Of a stretch of DNA of 64,000 bases, positions 8,188-16,055 are shown piece by piece. Source of the DNA: Streptomyces sp. VRA16 Mangrove soil. Lineage in GTDB: Bacteria > Actinomycetota > Actinomycetes > Streptomycetales > Streptomycetaceae. The notes under the pieces are model-generated. The model did no database searches and was not told the DNA's origin. It saw only the letters and a list, made by a program, of their open reading frames with translations. Numbering within the stretch: the first letter of the stretch is position 1; every line of letters starts with the position of its first letter. The stretch covers positions 372,001 through 436,000 of the forward strand of contig NZ_JAFVLN010000005.1 in assembly GCF_017377775.1 (NCBI RefSeq), written 5' to 3'. The position numbers and the translations under genes were made by a program.

Positions 8188-8480
8188 TCACCCGGACGGC
8201 GTCAGCCGCCACAGCGAGGTGAACTCGGCGGCGCGTGCGGCCCGCAACAGGTCGACACCGGTCCCGGGCACGCGGATGCCCGGGACCGGTGTCGACCTGT
8301 CCCGCGACGCGCAGCCCCGCCGCGGCGAAGGCGTCGAGCAGGCCGGCGCGGCAGCGCAGGCCCAGGTGTGCGGCCAGGCCGGCGTGGATCAGCCGGCCCT
8401 CGCCGCCCGGCGCCAGGTGGTCCGCGAGCCCGTCGAGAAAGCCGCGCGGCATGCGGCTGCCCGGGTCGTATCGGGCGCGT
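8188..8480 (-). pseudogene. Remnant of a class I SAM-dependent methyltransferase gene (C-terminal part)
   Basis: On the minus strand, 8480-8302 encodes RARYDPGSRMPRGFLDGLADHLAPGGEG...AAGLRVAG. This strongly resembles the C-terminal third of a class I methyltransferase, with PGG before the last strands. The final segment AARAAEFTSLWRLTPSG plus stop lies at 8244-8188 but in another frame. Between them is a 24-bp perfect inverted duplication (8247-8300). Its first arm still encodes plausible methyltransferase sequence (QVDTGPGHPRARD), while the second arm is an inverted copy. The N-terminal SAM-binding half is missing. This is my reading by family recall, not an alignment. Confidence 0.65.
8247..8300. 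repeat. 24-bp perfect inverted duplication inside the methyltransferase remnant
   Basis: Arms 8247-8270 and 8277-8300 are perfect reverse complements with a 6-base CGCGGA loop. The left arm reads ACAGGTCGACACCGGTCCCG... . It sits at the frameshift in the decayed methyltransferase gene. Confidence 0.9.
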
Positions 8481-8572
8481 GTGCGCCGCGCCGCGGTCGC
8501 GCCTGGATGAACGGGCCGATGCTCGTACGGCGGCGACATGCGGCGGCGCGCCGTCACGAGGAAGCTGGGCGC

Positions 8573-8827
8573 ATGAACGCAGAAGAAGGCCTGGGCGGCC
8601 TGGGCGGATACCCCACCGTCGTCGTGCACGCGGCCCAGCCCGGCGGGCGCAGGGTCCACATCAACGGCGAGGACGCGGGTCTGGCGACCTCGCTGGCCGA
8701 CGTCGTGGAGTTCCTGCGCCGCGCCGGCCTGGAGGACGCGCCGCTCGACGATCCGAACGTCGTGGAGTGGCGCGGCGGCGGCAGCGGCCTCTGGCCGGCG
8801 CGCGTCGTCGACCCGGACGACTATTAG
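8573..8827 (+). CDS. Small hypothetical acidic protein (84 aa)
   Basis: An 84-residue acidic protein with sequence VVVHAAQPGGRRVHINGEDAGLATSLADVVEFLRRAGLEDAPLDD followed by VVEWRGGGSGLWPARVV. It looks like a compact beta-beta-alpha fold with no signal peptide or membrane segment. I recall similar small proteins in actinomycete genomes but no function. An AGGAAG ribosome site precedes the ATG. The stop codon is immediately followed by the tandem duplication of the neighbouring SDR gene end. Confidence 0.65.
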   Translation: MNAEEGLGGLGGYPTVVVHAAQPGGRRVHINGEDAGLATSLADVVEFLRRAGLEDAPLDDPNVVEWRGGGSGLWPARVVDPDDY

Positions 8828-8831
8828 GCCG

Positions 8832-8948
8832 TGCCCGCCGGGTCGTGTCCCACCCTGGTGACCAGCGGTACCCGGAGGTGTCGGCCGGCTTGCCCGCCGG
8901 GTCGGGTCCGCCCTGGTGACTAGCGGTACCCGGAGGCGTCGGCCGGCT
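8832..8948. repeat. Imperfect tandem duplication of the SDR gene 3' end
   Basis: Two adjacent near-identical units, 8832-8890 (59 bp) and 8891-8948 (58 bp). Both begin TGCCCGCCGGGTCG and end AGCGGTACCCGGAGG(T/C)GTCGGCCGGCT. The right unit contains the real stop codon and last codons (KPADASGYR) of the SDR gene. The left unit is a downstream copy that still encodes KPADTSGYR on the minus strand. Confidence 0.9.
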
Positions 8949-9879
8949 TGTCCGCGTCCTGCACCTCCACCAGGTACCGCCAGCAGTCCGGCCGGCTGCC
9001 GTCGAGATCGGTGAAGCCGTAGACCCGGGCGAGGCCGCCGCTGGACTGGGAGGTCCCGTTGAACCGGGCCACGTCAGGGTCGGCGGCGAGCGCCGCGACG
9101 GCACGGCCCGTGTAGCGCGGTGTCTCGGAGATGGCGAAGTGCGGCTGCGCCGTGAGCGCGTCGCGCCAGGTCTCCTCGGTGACCTCGAACGCGTCGAGCA
9201 TCATCTCCGAACGCATCCAGCCGGGCGTGAGCGCCACGGCCGTCGCGCCGCGCGGGCCGAGTTCGTGGCCGAGCGCGAACGCCATGCGCAGCACGGAGCT
9301 CTTGGCGAGGTCGTAGAAGAAGGAGTTGCGGTAGTTCACCGCGTTGTACTCGGCGGTGCCGTCCGTCATCTCGACGACCAGTCCGCCGGGCGTGCGCAGC
9401 AGCAGAGGCAGTGCGAAGTGGCTGGTGATGGCGTGCGTCTCGACGGCGAGGCGGAGCAGCCGCAGCCCCTTGTCGAGGTCGTGCTCCCAGACCGGGTCGT
9501 CCCAGCCGAAGAGGTGCTCGCCGCCCCAGATGTCGTTGACGAGGACGTCGAGGCGGCCCTGTTCGGCGTCGATGCGCTCGACGAGGGCGCGCACCCGCTC
9601 CGGTTCGAGGTGGTCGGTGGGGACGGCGATGCCCCGGCCGCCCGCCGCGCTCACCAGGTCGGCGGTCTCCTCGATGGTCTCGGGGCGGTCGTACTCGGAG
9701 CGCCGTTCGCGTGTGGTGCGTCCGGTGACGTACACGGTGGCGCCGGCCGCGCCCAGTTCCACGGCGATGCCGCGGCCCGCGCCGCGCGTGGCGCCCGCGA
9801 CGAGGGCGACCCTGCCCCGCAGCGGCCGCTCCCCCGCCCCGCCCTGCTCCTGCTCCTGCTGTTCCCGCTGCTCCGACAT
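8920..9879 (-). CDS. Short-chain dehydrogenase/reductase (SDR) family oxidoreductase
   Basis: A 319-residue NAD(P)-dependent SDR. The cofactor motif is ALVAGATRGAGRGIAVELG, and TGRTTRERR suggests NADP preference. The usual Ser-Tyr-Lys triad is shifted: VEMTDG precedes YRNSFFYDLAKSSVLRMA, where Tyr-Asp-Leu-Ala-Lys supplies YxxxK. The family with VNDIWGGEHLFGWDDPVWEHD is a recognisable actinobacterial SDR subgroup of unknown substrate. The N-terminus has a Gln/Glu-rich run. Start ATG has AAAGGGCAG upstream. Its last ~58 bp are duplicated downstream. It is divergent from the sulfur module. Confidence 0.85.
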   Translation of the reverse strand: MSEQREQQEQEQGGAGERPLRGRVALVAGATRGAGRGIAVELGAAGATVYVTGRTTRERRSEYDRPETIEETADLVSAAGGRGIAVPTDHLEPERVRALVERIDAEQGRLDVLVNDIWGGEHLFGWDDPVWEHDLDKGLRLLRLAVETHAITSHFALPLLLRTPGGLVVEMTDGTAEYNAVNYRNSFFYDLAKSSVLRMAFALGHELGPRGATAVALTPGWMRSEMMLDAFEVTEETWRDALTAQPHFAISETPRYTGRAVAALAADPDVARFNGTSQSSGGLARVYGFTDLDGSRPDCWRYLVEVQDADKPADASGYR

Positions 9880-9996
9880 GGGCTGCCCTTTCGTGTCGAT
9901 CCACCCGGTTCACTCCGAGCATCCCCGCGAATCCCGACACCTTCTGTCTGCCTTCCCGTGCCCTGTCGTGCGATCACACCCGACATGCCCGATTTG

Positions 9997-10033
9997 ATAC
10001 CCCCACGGGTACAGCTGATACCCTCGGGGGTAT
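9997..10033 (+). promoter_or_regulatory. Two CstR/CsoR-type operator palindromes
   Basis: Two 16-bp sites, ATACCCCCACGGGTAC (9997-10012) and ATACCCTCGGGGGTAT (10018-10033), match the A/T-flanked G/C-run palindrome bound by CsoR/CstR repressors. Their start points are 21 bp apart, about two helical turns. They end 30 bp before the start of the CoA-disulfide reductase gene, and a CsoR-family gene closes the cluster, so autoregulation is likely. Confidence 0.75.
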
Positions 10034-10062
10034 TGATGCCGAGGTGGGACCCGGAGGTTCTC

Positions 10063-11685
10063 GTGAAGGTCGTGATCGTCGGTAGCGTGGCGGGCGGCAT
10101 GTCCGCGGCGACACGGTTGCGTCGGCTGGACGAGCAGGCGGAGATCGTCGTGCTCGAGCGCGGCGCCCATGTCAGCTACGCGAACTGCGGCCTGCCCTAT
10201 TTCCTGGGCGGTGTCATCGAGGACCGCGACGCCCTGCTCGTACAGACGCCCGAGGCGCTGCGCGTCCGGTTCCGGATCGACGTACGGGTGCGCAGCGAGG
10301 CCGTCGCCGTGGACACGGCGGCGCGGACGGTGACGGTGCGCGACCTCGACGGCGGGGCGGAGTACACCGAGGTCTACGACCGTCTGGTGCTCAGCCCCGG
10401 AGCCCGGCCGTTCGTGCCCCGACTGCCCGGCGTGGAGAGGGCGTTCACCCTGCGGGACGTGTCGGACACCGACCGGATCTCGGGCGAGCTGGCGGCGGGC
10501 GCGGGCTCGGCCGTGGTCGTCGGCGCCGGGTTCATCGGGGTGGAGGCGGCGGAGAACCTGCGCCACCGCGGTCTGGACGTGACGCTCGTGGAGCTCGCCG
10601 ATCAGGTGCTGCCGCCGCTCGACCCGGAGATGGCCGCACCGCTCGCCGCCGAGCTGCGCGCGGGCGGCGTCGACCTGGCCCTCGGCACTCAGCTCAAGGA
10701 GGTGCGGGAGCACGACGTCCTCCTGGACGACGGCCGGACCGTCCCCGCCGACCTGGTCCTCATGGCGATCGGCGTCCGCCCCGACGTGGACCTGGCGCGC
10801 GCCGCGGGCATCGCGATCGGCCCGCGCGGCGGCATCGCCGTCGACGACAGCGGCCGCACCAGCGACGAGGCCGTCTACGCGGTGGGCGACGCCGCCGAGA
10901 AGCGCGACGCCCTCAGCGGCGAGAGCACCCTCGTCCCGCTGGCCAACCTCGCCAACCGGCACGGACGGCTCGTGGCCGACGCCATCGCCGGGCGCCCGGT
11001 GTCGGCGCGGCCCGCGACCGGCACCGCGGTCGTCCAGGTCTTCGGCCTGACCGCGGCGGCGACCGGGTGGAACGAGAAGCGGCTGCGCGCGGCGGGCCGC
11101 CCGTACCAGGCACTGCACCTGCACCCCGGTTCGCACGCGGGCTACTACCCGGGCGCCTCCCCCATCGCGCTCAAGGTCCTCTTCGACCCGCGGGACCTGT
11201 CCATCCTCGGCGCGCAGGCGGTCGGCGCGGACGGCGTCGACAAGCGCGTCGACGTGCTGGCCACCGCCATCGCGGGCGGACTCACCGCGCCCGAACTCGC
11301 CGATCTGGAGCTGGCGTACGCGCCGCCGTACGGCTCGGCGAAGGACCCGGTGAACATGGCGGGGATGATCGCCGAGAACCTGGTCACCCGTACCGACCGC
11401 ACCGTCCAGTGGCACGAGCTGGAGGCCGTCCGGGAAGCGGGGGCCGCGCTCGTCGACGTCCGGACGGCGGCCGAGCACGCCCGGGGCGCCATCCCGGGCG
11501 CGGTGAACATCCCGTTGGACGAGCTGCGCGAGCGGGCGGCCGAACTGCCCGAGGGCGATCTCGTCGTGCACTGTCAGGTCGGTCTGCGCGGCCACACAGC
11601 GCTGCGACTGCTCGCCGGAATCGGCCGGGACGCCGCCAACCTCGACGGCGGGTACGCCACCTGGTCGGCGGGCCGGGCCGCCTGA
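10063..11685 (+). CDS. CoA-disulfide reductase-rhodanese fusion (FAD-dependent)
   Basis: A 540-residue flavoprotein with a C-terminal sulfurtransferase domain. The FAD motif is VVIVGSVAGGMSAATRL at the N-terminus. The redox-active Cys42 lies in SYANCGLPYFLGG, the CoADR single-cysteine site. The second dinucleotide motif is VVVGAGFIGVEAAENL, and the CoADR dimerisation domain runs from about 320 to 440. The C-terminal rhodanese domain (about 445-540) has its catalytic Cys in VVHCQVGLRG (near residue 504). Such fusions reduce CoA persulfide, polysulfide or CoA disulfide. The GTG start has CCGGAGG five bases upstream and lies just after the paired operators. Confidence 0.9.
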   Translation: MKVVIVGSVAGGMSAATRLRRLDEQAEIVVLERGAHVSYANCGLPYFLGGVIEDRDALLVQTPEALRVRFRIDVRVRSEAVAVDTAARTVTVRDLDGGAEYTEVYDRLVLSPGARPFVPRLPGVERAFTLRDVSDTDRISGELAAGAGSAVVVGAGFIGVEAAENLRHRGLDVTLVELADQVLPPLDPEMAAPLAAELRAGGVDLALGTQLKEVREHDVLLDDGRTVPADLVLMAIGVRPDVDLARAAGIAIGPRGGIAVDDSGRTSDEAVYAVGDAAEKRDALSGESTLVPLANLANRHGRLVADAIAGRPVSARPATGTAVVQVFGLTAAATGWNEKRLRAAGRPYQALHLHPGSHAGYYPGASPIALKVLFDPRDLSILGAQAVGADGVDKRVDVLATAIAGGLTAPELADLELAYAPPYGSAKDPVNMAGMIAENLVTRTDRTVQWHELEAVREAGAALVDVRTAAEHARGAIPGAVNIPLDELRERAAELPEGDLVVHCQVGLRGHTALRLLAGIGRDAANLDGGYATWSAGRAA

Positions 11686-11825
11686 CCCGGCTCGCGCACG
11701 ACGCTCGCGGCACACCGGTGCACACCAGTGCACGTCGGCTCCAGAACTCGACACCACACCCTCGTGGCTCACGCGCCCCGCTCGTGGACCACACTGACTC
11801 GTACACCACGCACCCAGGGAGAACC

Positions 11826-12392
11826 ATGAGCACCACCCTTGCCCCGGCGGAGCTCCACGCCCGCCCCGTCGACAGCACCCTCGTCGTCGACGTGCGGGCA
11901 CCCGGCGAGTTCGCGGCCGGCCATGTGCCGGGCGCGGTGAACGTGCCGGCCGACCACCTCGACGCACTCCTGCCCGACCTGCGCGCCGCGGCCGAGCGGC
12001 GCCGGATCGTCGTGGTGTGCGCGGCCGGTCAGCGCTCCGCCGCCGCCTGCGCCAAGCTCGCCGACGCCGGCGTGGAGGCCGTCGGCCTCGACGGCGGGAC
12101 GCACGCCTGGACGGCCGAGGGTCTGCCGGTCGACACCGCGCCGCGCGAGGGCCGCTCCGTGTGGGCGATGGACCGCCAGGTCCGCTTCACCGCCGGTGCG
12201 CTCGTGCTGGCCGGGCTCGCGCTCGGCACCCGCGCGCCGAAGGGCCGGCTGCTCGCGGCGGGCGTCGCCTCGGGCCTGGTCTACTCGGGCCTGAGCAACA
12301 CCTGCGGCATGGCGGCCGTGCTGGGCAAGCTGCCCTTCAACCGGCCCGCCCCCGACGCCCTCGACGCGGCCCGCGCCGCGCTGCGCGCATGA
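11826..12392 (+). CDS. Membrane-anchored rhodanese with DUF2892 domain (YgaP-like)
   Basis: A 188-residue protein. Residues 10-115 form a single rhodanese domain with catalytic Cys65 in VVVCAAGQRSAAAC. The C-terminal DUF2892-type segment has two hydrophobic stretches (FTAGALVLAGLALG and LLAAGVASGLVYSGLSNTCGMAAVLG), so it is probably tethered to the inner face of the membrane. The architecture matches E. coli YgaP, a sulfurtransferase. It overlaps the repressor gene by ATGA, showing translational coupling. Its role is inferred to be sulfane-sulfur transfer within the module. Confidence 0.88.
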   Translation: MSTTLAPAELHARPVDSTLVVDVRAPGEFAAGHVPGAVNVPADHLDALLPDLRAAAERRRIVVVCAAGQRSAAACAKLADAGVEAVGLDGGTHAWTAEGLPVDTAPREGRSVWAMDRQVRFTAGALVLAGLALGTRAPKGRLLAAGVASGLVYSGLSNTCGMAAVLGKLPFNRPAPDALDAARAALRA

Positions 12393-12658
12393 GCGGCGTC
12401 ACCCCTGAGGCGACGGACGCCGTGCTCAAGCGGCTGCGCCGCGCGCAGGGCCAGCTCGCCGGCGTGATCGCGATGATCGAGGCGGGCCGCGACTGCAAGG
12501 ACGTCGTGACCCAACTGGCCGCCGTGTCCCGGGCGTTGGACCGGGCCGGCTTCAAGATCATCGCGTCGGGCATGCGTGAGTGTATGAACGCGGCGGACGA
12601 CGAGCAGCCGCCGCTGAGCGAGGACGAGCTGGAGCGGCTGTTCCTCTCCCTCGCCTGA
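12389..12658 (+). CDS. CstR-like persulfide-sensing repressor (CsoR/DUF156 family)
   Basis: An 89-residue all-helical DUF156 repressor (VLKRLRRAQGQLAGVIAMIEAGRDCKDVVTQLAAV). In copper-sensing CsoR proteins the ligands are Cys36, His61 and Cys65 by M. tuberculosis numbering. Here Cys36 and Cys65 (GMRECM) are kept at the same positions, but residue 61 is Gly. Loss of the His with both Cys retained is the known signature of CstR-type sulfur sensors. Those form interprotomer polysulfide links. With the flanking sulfurtransferases and the operators at 9997-10033, persulfide-responsive autoregulation is the best inference. Confidence 0.85.
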   Translation: MSGVTPEATDAVLKRLRRAQGQLAGVIAMIEAGRDCKDVVTQLAAVSRALDRAGFKIIASGMRECMNAADDEQPPLSEDELERLFLSLA

Positions 12659-12674
12659 TCCCGGGCACACTGCA

Positions 12675-12716
12675 CCGTCCCGGTGGGGCCGCTTCCGGTC
12701 GGCCCCACCGGGACGG
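12675..12716. terminator. Bidirectional terminator between cstR-like and GH1 genes
   Basis: A perfect 17-bp stem (CCGTCCCGGTGGGGCCG and its complement, 12675-12691 and 12700-12716) with an 8-base loop, followed by CGTCTTTC. It lies between convergent stops at 12658 and 12723. Confidence 0.85.
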
Positions 12717-12722
12717 CGTCTT

Positions 12723-14087
12723 TCAGGCGGCGCTGCGCACCCGCGCCCCGTGCCGACGCACGATGTCCGCGTAGCGGTGGCCGCTTCCCTTGATGGTCCG
12801 CACCTGCGTCTGGTAGTCGACGTGGACGAGGCCGAACCGCTTGTCGTAGCCGTAGGCCCACTCGAAGTTGTCGAGCAGCGACCACGCGAAGTACCCGGCG
12901 AGCGGGGCACCCTTGCGCACGGCGCGGGCGCACGCGGCGAGGTGGTCGACCAGGTACTGCTGGCGCTCGGGGTCGTCGACGGTCCCGTCGGGCCGCACGA
13001 CGTCGGGGAACGCCGAGCCGTTCTCGGTGACGTACAGCTTCCGGGCGCCGTACTCGGAGGTCAGACGGAGCAGCAGCGACTCGATGCCCTCGGCGTCGAC
13101 CTCCCAGTCCATGCCGGTGCGCGGCACACCGAGGCGGCGCACCGACGTGGCGTACGGGGCCGGGCCCGCCGGGTGGTCGGCGACGACGGACGGGAAGTAG
13201 TAGTTCAGGCCCAGCCAGTCGAGCGGCGCGGCGATCGTCTCCAGGTCGCCGGGCTGCTGCGGGAGTTCGACGCCGTAGACCTCGACCATGTCCTCGGGGA
13301 AGCCGCGGCCGTGCACCGGGTCGAGCCACCAGCGGTTGGCGTGGCCGTCCATGCGGCGGGCGGCGGCGACGTCCTCGGGGCGGTCGGTGGCGGGCAGCAC
13401 GTGGGCGAGGTTGAGGACGATGCCGACCTCGGCGTCCGGCACCGCGGCGCGGATCGCCTGCGTGGCGAGGCCGTGCCCGAGCAGCAGGTGGTAGGAGGCG
13501 GGGACCGCGGCCTCGATGTCGCTGAGCCCCGGCGCCATCCGGCCCTCCAGGTGCCCGATCCACGCCGAGCACAGCGGCTCGTTGAGCGGCGTCCAGTGCT
13601 TGACGCGGTCGCCGAGCCGCTCCGCGACCACGGACGCGTACTCCCCGAAGGCGAGGGCGGTCTCGCGGGCCGGCCAGCCGCCGCGGTCCTGCAGCGCCTG
13701 CGGCAGGTCCCAGTGGTAGAGGGTGGCCATCGGGGTGATGCCGTCGGCGAGCAGGGCGTCGGTCAGCCGGTCGTAGAAGTCCAGGCCCTTGGCGTTGACC
13801 GGTCCGTCGCCGTCGGGCACGATGCGCGGCCAGGCGAGCGAGAAGCGGTAGGCGTTGGTGCCGAGGCGCTTCATGATGTCGAGGTCCTCGCGCCAGCGGT
13901 GGTAGTGGTCGCAGGCCACGTCGCCGGTGTCACCGTTGTCGACCATGCCGGGGGTGTGCGAGTACGTGTCCCAGATGGAGGGGGCCCGGCCGTCCTCGGC
14001 GACCGCTCCTTCGATCTGGTACGCGGCGGTGGCCGTGCCCCACAGGAAGTCGTTCGGGAAGGCGGCGAGGTCTAGGGGCTCGGACAC
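12723..14087 (-). CDS. GH1 family beta-glucosidase
   Basis: A 454-residue cytoplasmic GH1 enzyme with no signal peptide, hydrolysing beta-glucosides from the non-reducing end. The N-terminal signature is FLWGTATAAYQIEGA. The acid/base Glu170 is in TPLNEPLC and the nucleophile Glu355 is in LYVTENGSAF. Length is normal. The start is GTG at 14087 with AAAGGA upstream; the frame is open much further but overlaps the permease. It is last in the operon SBP-permease-permease-GH1, so it probably cleaves the imported oligosaccharide, such as cellobiose or a related beta-glucoside. Confidence 0.92.
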   Translation of the reverse strand: MSEPLDLAAFPNDFLWGTATAAYQIEGAVAEDGRAPSIWDTYSHTPGMVDNGDTGDVACDHYHRWREDLDIMKRLGTNAYRFSLAWPRIVPDGDGPVNAKGLDFYDRLTDALLADGITPMATLYHWDLPQALQDRGGWPARETALAFGEYASVVAERLGDRVKHWTPLNEPLCSAWIGHLEGRMAPGLSDIEAAVPASYHLLLGHGLATQAIRAAVPDAEVGIVLNLAHVLPATDRPEDVAAARRMDGHANRWWLDPVHGRGFPEDMVEVYGVELPQQPGDLETIAAPLDWLGLNYYFPSVVADHPAGPAPYATSVRRLGVPRTGMDWEVDAEGIESLLLRLTSEYGARKLYVTENGSAFPDVVRPDGTVDDPERQQYLVDHLAACARAVRKGAPLAGYFAWSLLDNFEWAYGYDKRFGLVHVDYQTQVRTIKGSGHRYADIVRRHGARVRSAA

Positions 14088-14128
14088 AGGGTTCCTTTCA
14101 CAAGTACGGGCGGTGGTACGGGAGTCGG

Positions 14129-15028
14129 TCACTTCACGGCACCGGCGGTCAGGCCCGTGACAAGGTAGCGCTGGAGCAGCAGGAAGCCGGCCACGACGGG
14201 CACGCTGACGACGAGCGAGGCGGCCATGATCTGGTTCCAGTACACGTCGTTGAGGTTGGCGTAGGCACCGAGGCCGACCGACAGCGTGCGGGTGTCGTCG
14301 TTCGTCATCACGGAGGCGAAGAGCACCTCGCCCCAGGCGGTCATGAACGCGTAGACGGCGACGGCCACTATGCCGGGGATGGCGGCCGGCACGATGATCC
14401 GGAACAGGGCTCCGAGCGGTCCGCAGCCGTCGACGAGGGCGGCCTCGTCGAGGTCGCGCGGCACCGACTCGAAGTACCCGATGAGCATCCAGATCGAGAA
14501 CGGCAGGGTGAACGTCATGTACGTGAGGATCAGTCCGCCGCGCGAGCCGAACAGGGCGATGCCGGTGGCGTTGCCGATGTTCACGTAGATGAGGAAGAGG
14601 GGCAGCAGGAAGAGGATGCCCGGGAACATCTGCGTCGACAGGACCGTCACGGTGAAGACGCGCTTGCCGCGGAAGCGGTAGCGGCTGACCGCGTACGCCG
14701 CGAACACCGCGATGATCACCGAGCAGACCGTCGCCGCGCCCGCCACGATGAGCGAGTTCACGAAGTACTTCGCGAGCGGGACCGTCTTCCAGATGTCGAT
14801 GTACGGACGGATCGTCAGCCCGCTGGGGATCCAGCGGAACTTGCCCTGGACGTCCGGGAGCGGCTTGAGCGAGCTGGAGACCATGACGAACACCGGCAGC
14901 AGCACGAAGCCGGTGAGCAGTGTCAGGAAGATCCGGCGGGTCCACAGGAAGGACTGCGGCGCCGCCATCGGCGACTTGACGTGCGGCCGGCTCACCGGGC
15001 GCACCGGGCGCACCTGCGTGTCAGACAT
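14129..15028 (-). CDS. Carbohydrate ABC transporter permease (MalG-like)
   Basis: A 299-residue inner-membrane permease with six predicted membrane segments, beginning FLTLLTGFVLLPVFVMVSSS. The cytoplasmic EAA loop, which contacts the ATPase, is visible as LDEAALVDGCGPLGALFRIIVP. The short motif GYFESVPRDLDEA is typical of CUT1 sugar importers. It overlaps the upstream permease gene by 8 bp. No ATPase gene is present in the operon. Confidence 0.9.
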   Translation of the reverse strand: MSDTQVRPVRPVSRPHVKSPMAAPQSFLWTRRIFLTLLTGFVLLPVFVMVSSSLKPLPDVQGKFRWIPSGLTIRPYIDIWKTVPLAKYFVNSLIVAGAATVCSVIIAVFAAYAVSRYRFRGKRVFTVTVLSTQMFPGILFLLPLFLIYVNIGNATGIALFGSRGGLILTYMTFTLPFSIWMLIGYFESVPRDLDEAALVDGCGPLGALFRIIVPAAIPGIVAVAVYAFMTAWGEVLFASVMTNDDTRTLSVGLGAYANLNDVYWNQIMAASLVVSVPVVAGFLLLQRYLVTGLTAGAVK

Positions 15029-16055
15029 CGGACGTCTTCCTTCCGCGCGAGGTCATCGCCAGGTACACACCCGTCACGACGAGCAGGAACAGCAGCAGGA
15101 GCACGGACATGGCGGAGCCGGTGCCGAAGTTCCAGGTGACGAACGAGGACTGGTAGATGTGGACGGAGATGATGTCCGCCGCTTCGGGCGCCGCCTTGCC
15201 GAACATCACGTACGGCGTGTTGAAGTCGTTGAACGTCCACAGGAACAGCACGAGGACGAGGACCTGGTTCACGGGGCGCAGGGACGGCAGGGTGATGCGG
15301 CGCAGCTGCTGCCACAGTCCGGCGCCGTCGAGGGCGGCGGCCTCGTACATCTCCTTGGGGATGTTCTGCAGTCCGGCCATCACGATGAGGAAGGCGAACG
15401 GCCAGCCCTTCCACACGGACACGGTGAGCAGCGCGACGAAGCTGTTGTCGCCGATCAGCCAGAAGGACGGCTTGTCGGTGAGGCCGAGCTGGTCGTGCAG
15501 GACGTGGTTCACCAGGCCGTTGTCGTGCTGGAACATGAACACCCAGGTGATCACGGCCGCGTAGACGGGCAGCGCGTACGGGATCAGGAACAGGGCGCGC
15601 AGGATGCCGCGGCCCTTGAACGTCTCCTGCATGAAGACCGCGGCCGCGGTCCCGATGGCCCAGCACAGGCCGACCGAGAGCAGGGTGAACATGCAGGTGA
15701 CGAAGAACGAGTGGAGCAGCGCCTGGCCGACGGGGGCGTCGAAGTCGACGGCGATCTTGAAGTTGTCGAACCCGGCCCACGGGGCCGTGCTCCAGTCCCG
15801 GATGTAGAACTGGGTGAGCTCCTTGAAGCTCATCACGATGCCGATGACCATCGGGATGAGGTGGACGAGGAGTTCGAGGACGAGCGCGGGCAGGAGCAGC
15901 AGGTACGGCAGGCCGATCCGGCGGATCCGCCCGGGGCGGCGGCCCTGACCGCCCACCGCCCCGGGGGAGCTCTTGCCGACGGCCCGCCCCTCCCCCGCGG
16001 CGGCGGGGGAGGTGGCGGTCGTGGAGGCAGTCATCAGAGGGGACTCCGTGCTCAC
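15021..16055 (-). CDS. Carbohydrate ABC transporter permease (MalF-like)
   Basis: A 344-residue permease of the CUT1 class. A hydrophilic N-terminus of about 45 residues precedes the first membrane segment (LPYLLLLPALVLELLVHLIPMV). The EAA loop reads MYEAAALDGAGLWQQLRRITLP. The GTG start overlaps the stop of the binding-protein gene (GTGA), indicating coupled translation; an internal Met8 is a less likely alternative. With the MalG-like partner it forms the heterodimeric channel. Confidence 0.9.
   Translation of the reverse strand: MSTESPLMTASTTATSPAAAGEGRAVGKSSPGAVGGQGRRPGRIRRIGLPYLLLLPALVLELLVHLIPMVIGIVMSFKELTQFYIRDWSTAPWAGFDNFKIAVDFDAPVGQALLHSFFVTCMFTLLSVGLCWAIGTAAAVFMQETFKGRGILRALFLIPYALPVYAAVITWVFMFQHDNGLVNHVLHDQLGLTDKPSFWLIGDNSFVALLTVSVWKGWPFAFLIVMAGLQNIPKEMYEAAALDGAGLWQQLRRITLPSLRPVNQVLVLVLFLWTFNDFNTPYVMFGKAAPEAADIISVHIYQSSFVTWNFGTGSAMSVLLLLFLLVVTGVYLAMTSRGRKTSDV

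Noticed and set aside
12723..14945. A 740-codon extension of the GH1 gene
   Set aside because: The extension is the permease region read in another frame. GTG at 14087 with AAAGGA fits the GH1 N-terminus.
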